In this document: piece by piece, positions 45,446 through 53,939 of the stretch
How positions within the stretch are numbered: the stretch's first letter is position 1
How the letters are laid out: each line of letters opens with the position of its first letter
Source of the DNA: CAZRSW01 sp964602845
GTDB taxonomy: Bacteria > Chloroflexota > Dehalococcoidia > Lucifugimonadales > UBA826
DNA: 64,000 nt
Direction of reading: 5' to 3'
NCBI GenBank assembly: GCA_964602845.1
Contig: CAZRSW010000004.1
Span: 1-64,000 of the forward strand
Made by a program: the position numbers and the translations under genes
The notes under the pieces: generated by a model
Seen by the model: only the letters and a program-made list of their open reading frames with translations
Told to the model about the DNA's origin: nothing
The model's database searches: none

Positions 45446-45599
45446 GTATCCAATAATCTCAACTTGCCTAGCTATTATAAACTTAAGAGAAATTAATAGT
45501 GGGATCTATATCGCAATTATCTCTGGAATTCCCTCGATTAATAGGACAGAGCAACTCTCCTAGGAGTATAACCATCTAACGCCAATGATTACACTTTCT

Positions 45600-48059
45600 T
45601 CATTCACATTTGTTGTAGCCACAATCAGGACAACTCAGACATCCTTCCTGGGGAAGTAGGTATCCTGAGCATTCGGGACACTTCGCTCCGCTCGTTGATA
45701 AACCGGACCCTCTGGTATCGCTACTGCCTGAGGATGGGAATAATCCCAATTGAGCAGAAGTACCCCCACCATCAGACGCAACATTCTGTAAGGCTGAATC
45801 TTTCTTTATATGTCTGCTCATAACCAAAGCAACAGCATCAGCAGGGGACCTGACCAAGGTACCACCATCCCAAGCTGGTTCAGACGTAATACCCTTCAAT
45901 TGGTCAATTATTTGCTCAGGTTCAATCCCAGACCGCAGTCCTAATGACGCTAAACGAGCAATGGATTCCAGATACGCTGCATCACTTCCACCTGACTTAC
46001 CTAATGTCGCAAAAACTTCAAAAGGGTGTCCTTCATCGTCGAAAGTAATATTGACAAACATAGTGCCATGACCTGTCCTAACCCGATCCGTCACACCGAC
46101 AACGGAAACCGGCCTTTGCCTTGGCACTTTTAAACGCTTATCACTCTCAATATTTGTAGACTCGCTATTCCCAGTCTCTAATACTTGCATTGACTTGGAA
46201 CCATCCCGATAAACTGTTACAGCCTTGCAACCAGTTTTCCAAGCCAACATGTAAGCATCTCGAACCTCCGTAACCGTAGCCGAATTCGCCATATTGATCG
46301 TCTTAGAAACAGAGTTAGTTACGTGCTTCTGCCACACAGCCTGCATTTTAATATGAGCCTCAGCAGAAACTTTCATCGCAGTTCGATAAACAGCAGGATT
46401 TATCCCATGGTCAGTCATAATCTGTTCATCGTTTTGAGGATCATTAATTATCTGCTTTAATACATCCTCTACACCTTCAGGTGATCCAAGCACATTTTCC
46501 AAGCTTTCTGTTATCGACCTTGGCGCATCCAACAATCGAGCACTGGTACCTTCGTGATCCTCCCATAGTACATTTGACCACCAGGCCGTAGCAAAATGAG
46601 GCTCGATGCCACTAGAACAACCAGCGATACGACTTATGGTACCTGTTGGAGCAATCGTGATAACACTAGAATTACGAACAGGAGGCATTCCTCTCGCTTT
46701 TAACGCTGAGTTGTCGAACTCAGGGAATGGACCACACTGCTGAGCTATATTCGCCGATTCATCCCAAGCAGTAGAATTTAAAAATCTACCTAAACGATCA
46801 GCTAATTTAAGTGCTTCTGCAGAATCATACGGAATCCCCATTCGAACCAATGCATCTGCCCATCCCATAACTCCTAGACCAATCCGGCGGGTATCCAAGT
46901 TCACATCTCTAAGCTTCTGCAGGGGGAAAGTATTGACCTCTATTACACTATTTAGGAACCTTACCCCAGTCCGTGTAGTCTCTTCCAAAGTCTCCCAATC
47001 AAAATCGTTACCTTCGACATGAAGATCTAAATTGATAGATCCTAGACAACAGTTACCATAATTTTCAAGAAATTCCTCACCACATGGATTACTAGTTCTA
47101 ATTCGTCCTAACTGGGGATTAGGTGCAGTTTCCCAGACCCTGTCAACAAACACTATACCCGGATCCCCCGTTTTCCACGCAGACTCCGTTATCTCATTCC
47201 ACAGATCTCTCGCTTTAACTGTTTCTACAACTTCGTTAACAGGTCCGCCCCCTGTGTTTCTGGGGTTCACTAGTTCCCAATCCGTATCATCCTCTACCGC
47301 CCTCATAAAATCATCAGTGACTTGCAACGAGATGTTAAAATTCTGCAGAGTATCATCATTATCTTTGCAATGAATAAATTCCCTCACATCTGGATGTGTG
47401 ATCAATAATTGTCCCATGTGGGCCCCGAGCCGGAACGCACCTTGTGTTAATGTTGCTCCTATCGAAGAATATAATTTCATCACTGATATGGGTCCGCAGG
47501 CCTGACCATGTGTAGTTGAGATTTTGTCATTTCTCGGACGGAGATCTGAAAGACCAAAACCTATGCCTCCACCCCATTTCTCGATCATTGCCGCATCATT
47601 AGCAACTTTCATTATTGACTGTATATTATCTTCAGGTGAAACAACGAAGCATGCTGAAAGGCACCCTTGGCCAGTCCCTGCGTTCACAAGAGTCGGAGAA
47701 TTAGGCAGAAATTTTAAGGTTGACATAACTTCAAAATACTTCTTTCTATATTCCTCTCGATTTTCCTCCTGCTCTCCCTCTGCAACAGCTTTTGCAACTC
47801 TAGAAAATAAACCCTCAGCATCCTCTATTGGATTGCCTTCATGGTCTTTCCTAAGATAACGTTTTTCTATGATAAACCTAGCATTGTCACTCAGTTCCAG
47901 TTTAGACAGATGCTCTTCCTCTTCTATTTCAGTGCCAATCTCTGATACCGAGGACGTATTTCCCAATCGGTGCCTCAATTCTGAGGGAGTCTTTCCACTA
48001 CTATAACGTTCCACTCTATTAATTCCATTTGCACCACCGGAGAATACTTCCTGGGCCAT
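45600..48059 (-). CDS. nrdJ: Adenosylcobalamin-dependent ribonucleotide reductase (class II)
   Basis: The enzyme makes deoxyribonucleotides with adenosylcobalamin, independently of oxygen. The 819-residue chain has NSPTLVNAGTGQGCLSACFVV (redox Cys region), SNPCGEEFLENYGNCCLGSINL (radical and Glu), and APTGTISRIAGCSSGIEP. The C-terminal tail carries CPECSGYLLPQEGCLSCPDCG, a zinc-ribbon-like/reducible Cys set as in the long NrdJ type. No separate small subunit is present or needed. It follows nrdR by 76 bases on the same strand. GGAG stands before the ATG. B12 supply is required, and no cobalamin genes or B12 riboswitch are seen here. Confidence 0.95.
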   Translation of the reverse strand: MAQEVFSGGANGINRVERYSSGKTPSELRHRLGNTSSVSEIGTEIEEEEHLSKLELSDNARFIIEKRYLRKDHEGNPIEDAEGLFSRVAKAVAEGEQEENREEYRKKYFEVMSTLKFLPNSPTLVNAGTGQGCLSACFVVSPEDNIQSIMKVANDAAMIEKWGGGIGFGLSDLRPRNDKISTTHGQACGPISVMKLYSSIGATLTQGAFRLGAHMGQLLITHPDVREFIHCKDNDDTLQNFNISLQVTDDFMRAVEDDTDWELVNPRNTGGGPVNEVVETVKARDLWNEITESAWKTGDPGIVFVDRVWETAPNPQLGRIRTSNPCGEEFLENYGNCCLGSINLDLHVEGNDFDWETLEETTRTGVRFLNSVIEVNTFPLQKLRDVNLDTRRIGLGVMGWADALVRMGIPYDSAEALKLADRLGRFLNSTAWDESANIAQQCGPFPEFDNSALKARGMPPVRNSSVITIAPTGTISRIAGCSSGIEPHFATAWWSNVLWEDHEGTSARLLDAPRSITESLENVLGSPEGVEDVLKQIINDPQNDEQIMTDHGINPAVYRTAMKVSAEAHIKMQAVWQKHVTNSVSKTINMANSATVTEVRDAYMLAWKTGCKAVTVYRDGSKSMQVLETGNSESTNIESDKRLKVPRQRPVSVVGVTDRVRTGHGTMFVNITFDDEGHPFEVFATLGKSGGSDAAYLESIARLASLGLRSGIEPEQIIDQLKGITSEPAWDGGTLVRSPADAVALVMSRHIKKDSALQNVASDGGGTSAQLGLFPSSGSSDTRGSGLSTSGAKCPECSGYLLPQEGCLSCPDCGYNKCE

Positions 48060-48135
48060 ACATCATGCTCCTTCAAAAACACACTAACTTAATTCATTTC
48101 TAAACGATTAATTTGGTACTTCCTTGGGGAAGAAC

Positions 48136-48690
48136 TTATTTATTCGAACGAGGACGCCTCCCTCTCCGCCCTCTCTTACGACGCAGCGGACCAGAAAGAT
48201 CTTCGTCTTCCATAAGAACCAATTGACCGCTCTCTTCCCGATCCTTCGGTTCTAATAAAGCATCTACCTCTTCTCGGAAGTTTTCTATATCACGAAAATC
48301 TCTGTATACACTAGCAAACCTAATGTATGCAACTCGGTCTAGATCTCTCAATCTATCCATAACCATTTCACCGATGACTCTGGATGAGATTTCGGCTCTA
48401 CCGACATTGGTAAGATGCGACTCTATATCATCAATCGCCTTTTCTATACTACCTATCGGTAAAGGTCTTTTTGCGCACGCACTCGTCAGACTAGACCACA
48501 ACTTCTCACGGCTGAATTCCTCTCTACGCTCGTCTCGTTTCACAACTAATAATGCCCTAGTTTGAACTCGCTCATAAGTGGTAAACCTGAGACCACACCT
48601 TAAGCACTCTCTTCTGCGTCGAATACTTTCGCCCGAATCTCTAGAGTCAATTACTTTTGAGTCAGCATTATTACAGAACGGACAATACAT
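48136..48690 (-). CDS. nrdR: Transcriptional repressor NrdR
   Basis: This ATP/dATP-sensing repressor acts on ribonucleotide reductase genes. The N-terminal zinc ribbon has Cys3, Cys6, Cys29 and Cys32 (CPFC...CLRC). The ATP-cone follows (VKRDERREEFSREKLWSSL...KRPLPIGSIEKAID). At 184 residues it is about 30 longer than usual, and the extra part is an acidic/basic tail ending RRKRGRRGRRPRSNK. It is directly upstream of nrdJ, and its promoter carries two NrdR boxes, so it should repress itself and nrdJ together. Confidence 0.96.
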   Translation of the reverse strand: MYCPFCNNADSKVIDSRDSGESIRRRRECLRCGLRFTTYERVQTRALLVVKRDERREEFSREKLWSSLTSACAKRPLPIGSIEKAIDDIESHLTNVGRAEISSRVIGEMVMDRLRDLDRVAYIRFASVYRDFRDIENFREEVDALLEPKDREESGQLVLMEDEDLSGPLRRKRGRRGRRPRSNK

Positions 48691-48755
48691 AAACTAACAC
48701 TAAGCCACGATTAATGGTTTGAAGAGGCTCTCACGAGCATCTGCATACAGTTATT

Positions 48756-48771
48756 GCACAACTTATCGTAC
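48756..48771 (-). promoter_or_regulatory. Candidate NrdR box 2 (weaker)
   Basis: GCACAACTTATCGTAC matches the palindromic NrdR consensus in about 10 of 16 positions. It begins 32 bases (three helix turns) from the strong box at 48788. In the predicted promoter it lies just downstream of the start of transcription, a usual position for a repressor site. Confidence 0.5.
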
Positions 48772-48781
48772 ACTGAGGGTA

Positions 48782-48811
48782 ACAGTACCACTATATATTG
48801 AGGTATGTCAA
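48782..48811 (-). promoter_or_regulatory. nrdR-nrdJ promoter (-35 TTGACA, 18-base spacer, -10 TACTGT)
   Basis: On the minus strand a perfect TTGACA (48806-48811) is followed after 18 bases by TACTGT (48782-48787). The spacer is filled by NrdR box 1. It lies about 95-120 bases before the nrdR start. Strength of the -10 is modest (three of six), but the overlap with the operator supports it. Confidence 0.6.
48788..48803 (-). promoter_or_regulatory. Candidate NrdR box 1 (strong)
   Basis: CCACTATATATTGAGG matches 13 of 16 positions of the known NrdR box (acaCwAtATaTwGtgt). It fills most of the 18-base spacer between -35 and -10, where a bound repressor would block RNA polymerase. Confidence 0.72.
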
Positions 48812-48949
48812 CAATTAATCAACAAGGTTTTGATTCGTTTTTTTGTTTTATTTTTGGGACTCATATCTCTCGAACAAAGCATTTCACTCTTCAAACGATT
48901 CTTACTCCCCTAAATCATCATCGGAGCAGCAACTTTACAAGATTTACTC

Positions 48950-48986
48950 AAAAAAGAGTTTCAACGACCATTCGACAATGAAACTC
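48950..48986 (-). terminator. Intrinsic terminator after ftsZ
   Basis: On the minus strand, GAGTTTCA (48986-48979) pairs perfectly with TGAAACTC (48963-48956) across a 15-base loop. Six Ts follow (48955-48950). The upstream arm overlaps the ftsZ stop codon. It separates the division genes from nrdR. Confidence 0.8.
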
Positions 48987-50097
48987 ATACCCCTAGGTTC
49001 GCTCGTGAATGCCCATTCTCTTGAGACACTGTCCCTACATGAGTTCGTCTCAGGAAAGGCGGAATATCTAGAGAATCTTCGTTGGCATCCATTCTGTTGG
49101 CCGCCGCCATAGTCTTATCGATATCCCTTTGTATGAGAGTTTCGGTGGTAGGAAATCCTGTTGCAATAATTGTCAGCTTAACTTCGTTTTCCATTTTATG
49201 GTCTGTAGTCATTCCAAAAATTATATTCGCTTCAGGCGCCACAACTCGTTGTATAACCTCAGCCGCATGGTGTAGCTCAGTCAGCTTTAAATCACTCCCA
49301 CCAGTGATATTGAATAACACACCAGTAGCACCTTCAATGTTAACATCCATCAAAGGGTTTGTAATCGCTTGTTGCGCAGCATCTCTTGCTCGCGACTCGC
49401 CCACTCCAAACCCTATAGACATCCACGCGGGGCCAGCGTCACGCATTATGCTTTGCACGTCTGCAAAATCCAGATTTATATCACCAGCGCTAGTGACAAG
49501 TTCCGTAATAGACTGCACACCCAGTCGAAGAACATCATCCGCAAGCCTAAATGCATTTTCAGCCGTTACTTCTTCCTGTGCCACAATGCTAAGTCTTTGA
49601 TTAGGTATAACCAGAAGAGTGTCAACATTTTCTTGCAATTTATCTATTCCAGCTTGAGCCTGATTCGCCCTACGAATACCTTCGAAAGCAAAAGGTCTTG
49701 TTACTACTCCCACAGTCAAAGCCCCAGTTTCTCGGGCTATTTGCGCGATTACGGGTGCAGCACCTGTACCCGTACCACCACCCATTCCCGCTGCAACGAA
49801 CACCATATCGGAGTCCCTAATCACATCGTAAATATCCTCACGACTTTCTTCAGCAGACATAGATCCCTTATCTGGGTCACCACCAACGCCCATCCCCTGT
49901 GTCAATTGTTCACCGATTCTAATTCTCATTGGAACATCACTACCCATCAATGCTTGAATATCGGTGTTCATAACTATATAGTCAACGCCTGACACTCGCT
50001 CTTTAAACATACGAGACACAGCATTTGATCCGCCACCACCAACACCTATCACCTTTATCCTAGCTACCCCTTCCAACTCGCGGCCGTTAATTGTCAT
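48985..50097 (-). CDS. ftsZ: Cell division protein FtsZ
   Basis: This tubulin-like GTPase forms the division ring. The 370-residue protein has VIGVGGGGSNAVSRM at the N-terminus, the tubulin signature GGGTGTGAAPVIA and the T7 loop (INLDFADVQSIM). The C-terminal peptide DIPPFLRR is followed by a 17-residue variable tail. I start at ATG 50097 (six bases after GGAG); a GTG one codon earlier is the alternative. It lies about 20 bases after ftsA, and an intrinsic terminator overlaps its stop. The C-terminal peptide is the docking site for FtsA. Confidence 0.97.
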   Translation of the reverse strand: MTINGRELEGVARIKVIGVGGGGSNAVSRMFKERVSGVDYIVMNTDIQALMGSDVPMRIRIGEQLTQGMGVGGDPDKGSMSAEESREDIYDVIRDSDMVFVAAGMGGGTGTGAAPVIAQIARETGALTVGVVTRPFAFEGIRRANQAQAGIDKLQENVDTLLVIPNQRLSIVAQEEVTAENAFRLADDVLRLGVQSITELVTSAGDINLDFADVQSIMRDAGPAWMSIGFGVGESRARDAAQQAITNPLMDVNIEGATGVLFNITGGSDLKLTELHHAAEVIQRVVAPEANIIFGMTTDHKMENEVKLTIIATGFPTTETLIQRDIDKTMAAANRMDANEDSLDIPPFLRRTHVGTVSQENGHSRANLGV

Positions 50098-50119
50098 CAC
50101 TATCTCCCTTCAAGCTTAA

Positions 50120-51373
50120 TTATTTAGTTCCAATGAGGTTCCCAATTTTATTAACTAGACCACCGAATGCGGACCCTCTCGTTCCTGTTCCCGTTTTCTC
50201 TATTAATCCTTCCGCCACTCTTTCATTCCTAAGAGCCCATAGAAGCATACCCACCCCAGTTGAATAGGCTGGGGCCTCCAACTCTTCAGACATACCGGCC
50301 AAATGATCAGGAAACCCTATTCTGATATTACAGTTAGGCATATATTGCTGAGCCATTTCGAATAACCCAGGCAATGATGATGCACCACCGGTCATAACTA
50401 CTTGTGCTTTATGATTTTGACCTATACCAGACTCTTGGAGCTTTAAGTCTATGAGCCTTATCAACTCCATGCCCCTTTCACGAACTAATTGGCATATATC
50501 TCTCCTGTACACACTAACTTTCGCTGACCTACCTAGTACAGACACATCTATTTGTTCTCGCATGTCTATAGATGCAGGCTCAGTACTGGCGTACTTGAGT
50601 TTGAGCTGCTCGGCTTCCTCAAATGAAGTATTAAAGGTCATGCTTATATCATTGGTAAACTGAAACCCACCTACAGGAACAACCGAAGTGTAAAGGATGC
50701 TCCCTCCCTTGAACGCTACGATATCGGTCGTTCCTCCGCCGATATCAACTATTGCAGCCCCTCTTTCCTTTTCTTTTGATGTTAGTAATGCCTCGCTACT
50801 AGCCAATGGTTCTAGTACCATTTGCTTAACTTTGAGTCCAGCTGTAACGACCGCGCTATCGAGATTCCTAACAAAGCTGTCACCAGCGGTCACTAAATGC
50901 GACTTAACTTCCAATCCAGCTGCGTGCATACCCACGGGGTTACTGATGCCATTGTGTCCATCAATATCATAAGCTGTCGGTATAGCATGAATTATTTCTC
51001 TGCCCGGAGTTTTTGACGAAGCCATAACTAATTCAGGGACGCTATCAACTTCATCAGACGTTATGACCCCTTTTGATCCTATGTGACTCAATACATCAAC
51101 CCTGTTGTCAAAATCTATGTGAGATCCTGTGATTCCAACATAGGCTGCATTGATCGGCAATTCAGTTCGAGATCTTATTACCTCTAAACTAGATTTAATC
51201 CCCTTCGCTGTTATATTGATATCCTCAACATTACCTTTCTTCAAGCCAGTGCAGGGTACAACGCTATGGGCGATTATTTCAGGATACCTGCCATTCACCT
51301 TCATTGCGACGATGGTACATATCTTCGTAGTACCTACATCAATCGCTGTTATTAAACTTCCATTTTTCATCAT
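50120..51373 (-). CDS. ftsA: Cell division protein FtsA
   Basis: This actin-like ATPase anchors FtsZ to the membrane. The 417-residue protein has the nucleotide-binding segments AIDVGTTKICTIVA, AAIVDIGGGTTDIVAF and VMTGGASSLPGL. The C-terminus FGGLVNKIGNLIG is a short amphipathic helix, the membrane targeting sequence. AAGGTAG stands before the first ATG of two. It lies between rsmH (31 bases) and ftsZ. Confidence 0.96.
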   Translation of the reverse strand: MMKNGSLITAIDVGTTKICTIVAMKVNGRYPEIIAHSVVPCTGLKKGNVEDINITAKGIKSSLEVIRSRTELPINAAYVGITGSHIDFDNRVDVLSHIGSKGVITSDEVDSVPELVMASSKTPGREIIHAIPTAYDIDGHNGISNPVGMHAAGLEVKSHLVTAGDSFVRNLDSAVVTAGLKVKQMVLEPLASSEALLTSKEKERGAAIVDIGGGTTDIVAFKGGSILYTSVVPVGGFQFTNDISMTFNTSFEEAEQLKLKYASTEPASIDMREQIDVSVLGRSAKVSVYRRDICQLVRERGMELIRLIDLKLQESGIGQNHKAQVVMTGGASSLPGLFEMAQQYMPNCNIRIGFPDHLAGMSEELEAPAYSTGVGMLLWALRNERVAEGLIEKTGTGTRGSAFGGLVNKIGNLIGTK

Positions 51374-51404
51374 CTACCTTCTTAACATTTACTCTATATC
51401 TATC

Positions 51405-52328
51405 CTAGATCTTCTCTATAACTCTTAAACGAGCGCTTCGACTTCTCGGGTTCAAAGCTATTTCTTTATTAGATGGTCTTACCAATTTCTTCTCGACCAG
51501 TAAAACTCTAGCCGTATGATCACACCTACAAACAGGTATTTCCGGTAAGCATGTACATGCCCTAGATTCATCCCTAAAAAAATTCTTCACTAATCTATCC
51601 TCCAAGGAGTGGTAACTTATAACCACTAGCCTCCCCCCATGAGCTAACAGATCTAGGCCATCAGCTAATCCTTTAACCAGATTATTTAATTCCTCGTTAA
51701 CTGCAATCCTTATCGCCTGAAAAACACGAGTCGCTGGATGAATCCTGCCAGAATGTATCCCCACGACTCGACTAACAATATCCCTCAACTCCCCCGTCGT
51801 ATGAATTGGGCGCCTTTTAACTATTTCGGTTGCAATTTTTTTAGATTTTTTCTCTTGGCCAAATCTATAAATTACGTCTGCAAGGTCACTTTCCCTAAAA
51901 CCATTCACTACATCAGAAGCAGAAAAATTTCTAGATTTATCAAATCTCATGTCAAGAGGAGCATCGAACCTAAAACTAAACCCTCTATCAGGAGAATCTA
52001 ACTGTGCAGATGAAATCCCAAGATCCAATAGTATTCCTGTCACTCTTCCTAACTTTTCTCTCCTGGCCAAACAAGACATCCGTGTATAACTGCCTTTCAC
52101 AAGATTGATTCTATCCACATACTCCGCAAGGTGATCTCTAGCGATCTGCAGCGACATCGGATCTATATCAATACCCATCCCACCAGCCTCAGGGTGGGAC
52201 CTCAAAACAGCCAGCGCATGCCCCCCCATGCCTACTGTACCGTCAACAAAACACCCTCGAGGTCGGGGTTCTAGAGCCCTTAGAACTTCCATAACCATCA
52301 CGGGAACATGTAACCGATTCACAAACAT
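51405..52328 (-). CDS. rsmH: 16S rRNA (cytosine(1402)-N(4))-methyltransferase
   Basis: RsmH methylates C1402 of 16S rRNA using S-adenosylmethionine. The SAM-binding segment is FVDGTVGMGGHALAVL, and ILLDLGISSAQLD plus GFSFRFDAPLDMRFD follow. The ending includes HGGRLVVISYHSLEDRLVKNFF, the family block. The start is ATG 52328 (307 residues); a GTG one codon earlier is possible. It leads the reduced division cluster, with no mraZ upstream and no ftsL, ftsI or mur genes downstream. Confidence 0.95.
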   Translation of the reverse strand: MFVNRLHVPVMVMEVLRALEPRPRGCFVDGTVGMGGHALAVLRSHPEAGGMGIDIDPMSLQIARDHLAEYVDRINLVKGSYTRMSCLARREKLGRVTGILLDLGISSAQLDSPDRGFSFRFDAPLDMRFDKSRNFSASDVVNGFRESDLADVIYRFGQEKKSKKIATEIVKRRPIHTTGELRDIVSRVVGIHSGRIHPATRVFQAIRIAVNEELNNLVKGLADGLDLLAHGGRLVVISYHSLEDRLVKNFFRDESRACTCLPEIPVCRCDHTARVLLVEKKLVRPSNKEIALNPRSRSARLRVIEKI

Positions 52329-52360
52329 CACACCACAGAAAATTGACTCTATATTGTCTT

Positions 52361-52382
52361 ACCGTGCTAGAACCGTGTTAGA
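52361..52382. repeat. Tandem 11-base direct repeat between rsmH and mogA
   Basis: ACCGTGCTAGA is followed immediately by ACCGTGTTAGA (10 of 11 identical). It lies in the spacer of a possible mogA promoter (TTGTCT 52354-52359, TAGAAT 52379-52384, spacer 19). One-helix-turn periodicity suggests a protein-binding site. It does not resemble the GTGGG-type repeats bound by MraZ. Confidence 0.45.
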
Positions 52383-52526
52383 ATGTCCGTAAATAGTGGG
52401 GTCACTAATTAAGGTCAACTCCTACACCTGCTTAGAAGTTTCCCAGCCCATTCCGATTTGGCGCAAGGCATTTTAAGATCTATTTATCACACAAATACGA
52501 TACCCAACACTAAGGGAACAATTAAC

Positions 52527-53081
52527 ATGACCCCCAAACTTACTGCACAGCCTTGCCTAGCGATATTGACTATCAGCGACAGCGGAACCAGAGGTGACAG
52601 GAAGGATGTAAGTGGAGACACAATCAGTTATTTACTCGCCGCCGCTGGTTTTCATGAGGTTGATAGAACCATCGTTCCAGACGAGATCGACCTGATAACT
52701 CCGAAACTGAAGGAATGGTCTGATTATGGGGAGATTGATGTTGTATTGACAACAGGTGGTACTGGGCTAGGCCCAAGAGACGTAACGCCAGAAGCAACCC
52801 GGGCAGTGCTAGACATGGAAATTCCCGGCATCACTGAAGCCATGAGGACAATAACATCAAAATCAACACCATACGCCATGTTAAGCAGGTCGGTTTCTGG
52901 TGTCAGATCAGGTTGTTTGATCATAAATCTTCCAGGCAGTCCGGCTGGAGTTAAAGAGTGTATTGAAGTAATACTGCCAATAATCCCACATGCTTTGGAA
53001 ATGATCAGAGGGTGGCGAACACATAAGCCCATTTTACAAGAGAAACCTGTCGAGCAAGACCGGAAGTCTAAAACACTTTAA
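52527..53081 (+). CDS. mogA: Molybdenum cofactor biosynthesis protein (MogA/MoaB family)
   Basis: The 184-residue protein adenylylates molybdopterin before metal insertion. It has LAILTISDSGTRGDRKDVSGD at the N-terminus and VLTTGGTGLGPRDVTPEATRAVLD, the family signature. INLPGSPAGVKECIEVILPIIPHAL follows near the end. MogA and MoaB are close and I cannot decide between them by motif. The start is ATG 52527. The longer in-frame reading has no matching residues. It is the first gene of the mogA-trmD-argF-der-plsY-gpsA run. Confidence 0.88.
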   Translation: MTPKLTAQPCLAILTISDSGTRGDRKDVSGDTISYLLAAAGFHEVDRTIVPDEIDLITPKLKEWSDYGEIDVVLTTGGTGLGPRDVTPEATRAVLDMEIPGITEAMRTITSKSTPYAMLSRSVSGVRSGCLIINLPGSPAGVKECIEVILPIIPHALEMIRGWRTHKPILQEKPVEQDRKSKTL

Positions 53082-53095
53082 TCGCTGGCAACAAG

Positions 53096-53866
53096 ATGAA
53101 ATTTCATATTTTCACCATCTTCCCAAAAATGTTTCAGACTCCCTTCAATGAAGGGGTGGTAGGCCGTGCCAGCAGGAACGATCTGATCGAGATAGTCATA
53201 CACGACATAAGGACCTACTCGAAAGATCCTCACAAACGTGTGGACGATTATCCCTACGGAGGCGGCCCCGGAATGTTGATGCGGCCAGAACCTCTGTTTG
53301 ACGCAATTGAGACCGCAAAAAACCGATCGATGATGTCTCCACAAACACCTATAATATTGATGACTCCCCAAGGACGGCGCCTCAACCACAAAATAGTCCA
53401 CGAACTGTCTTATCACGACGAACTATCAATCATTTGCGGCAGATACGAAGGCTTTGATGAACGGGTAAGAATTGAGTTGGCCACTGACGAAATAAGTATT
53501 GGAGATTTTGTGATTTCTGGGGGTGAATTAGCAGCAATGACAATTATTGATTCTGTTACTCGCCTCCTACCAGGGGTACTGGGAACGTCTGAATCACCCA
53601 CAAATGATTCTTTCTATGAGGGGTTGCTTCAATTCCCACAATTTACCAGACCACCAACATACCGTAACTTGACCGTCCCAGATATATTGCTTTCAGGGAA
53701 CCACTCTCAAATAAACAAATGGCGACGAATGCAATCACTCCAGAGAACCGCAGAAAGAAGACCTGAATTACTAGAAAACGTTAGTCTCACGGAAGAGGAA
53801 ATGGATTTCATAGGAGATATATTGAACACAGAGATACAGGGTTGCGAAAAAACTCCTGATCCATAA
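53096..53866 (+). CDS. trmD: tRNA (guanine(37)-N(1))-methyltransferase
   Basis: TrmD methylates G37 next to the anticodon, preventing frameshifts. The 256-residue protein has MKFHIFTIFPKMFQTPF, YPYGGGPGMLMRPEPLFDAI, and the trefoil-knot SAM site CGRYEGFDERV plus EISIGDFVISGGELAAM and LLPGVLG. All are in the usual order. It starts 14 bases after mogA. The usual partners rplS and rpsP are not adjacent. Confidence 0.96.
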   Translation: MKFHIFTIFPKMFQTPFNEGVVGRASRNDLIEIVIHDIRTYSKDPHKRVDDYPYGGGPGMLMRPEPLFDAIETAKNRSMMSPQTPIILMTPQGRRLNHKIVHELSYHDELSIICGRYEGFDERVRIELATDEISIGDFVISGGELAAMTIIDSVTRLLPGVLGTSESPTNDSFYEGLLQFPQFTRPPTYRNLTVPDILLSGNHSQINKWRRMQSLQRTAERRPELLENVSLTEEEMDFIGDILNTEIQGCEKTPDP

Positions 53867-53939
53867 ACTTGATATCTTTTAATAATCTGACTCAAGGCCG
53901 AAGGGATTCGCCGAATTGCAACAAATATTGAGGTGAAAC

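Noticed and set aside
45557..45566. Perfect palindrome CTCCTAGGAG downstream of nrdJ
   Set aside because: It has no loop and no T-run, so it is not a terminator. Ten bases are too short to claim an operator without conservation.
48060..48135. Cobalamin riboswitch before the B12-dependent nrdJ
   Set aside because: The space is only 76 bases and shows no B12-box motif or folding potential of the needed size.
49369..49992. 207-residue plus-strand open frame inside ftsZ
   Set aside because: It is antisense to ftsZ, has no family features and looks like a chance frame in a conserved gene.
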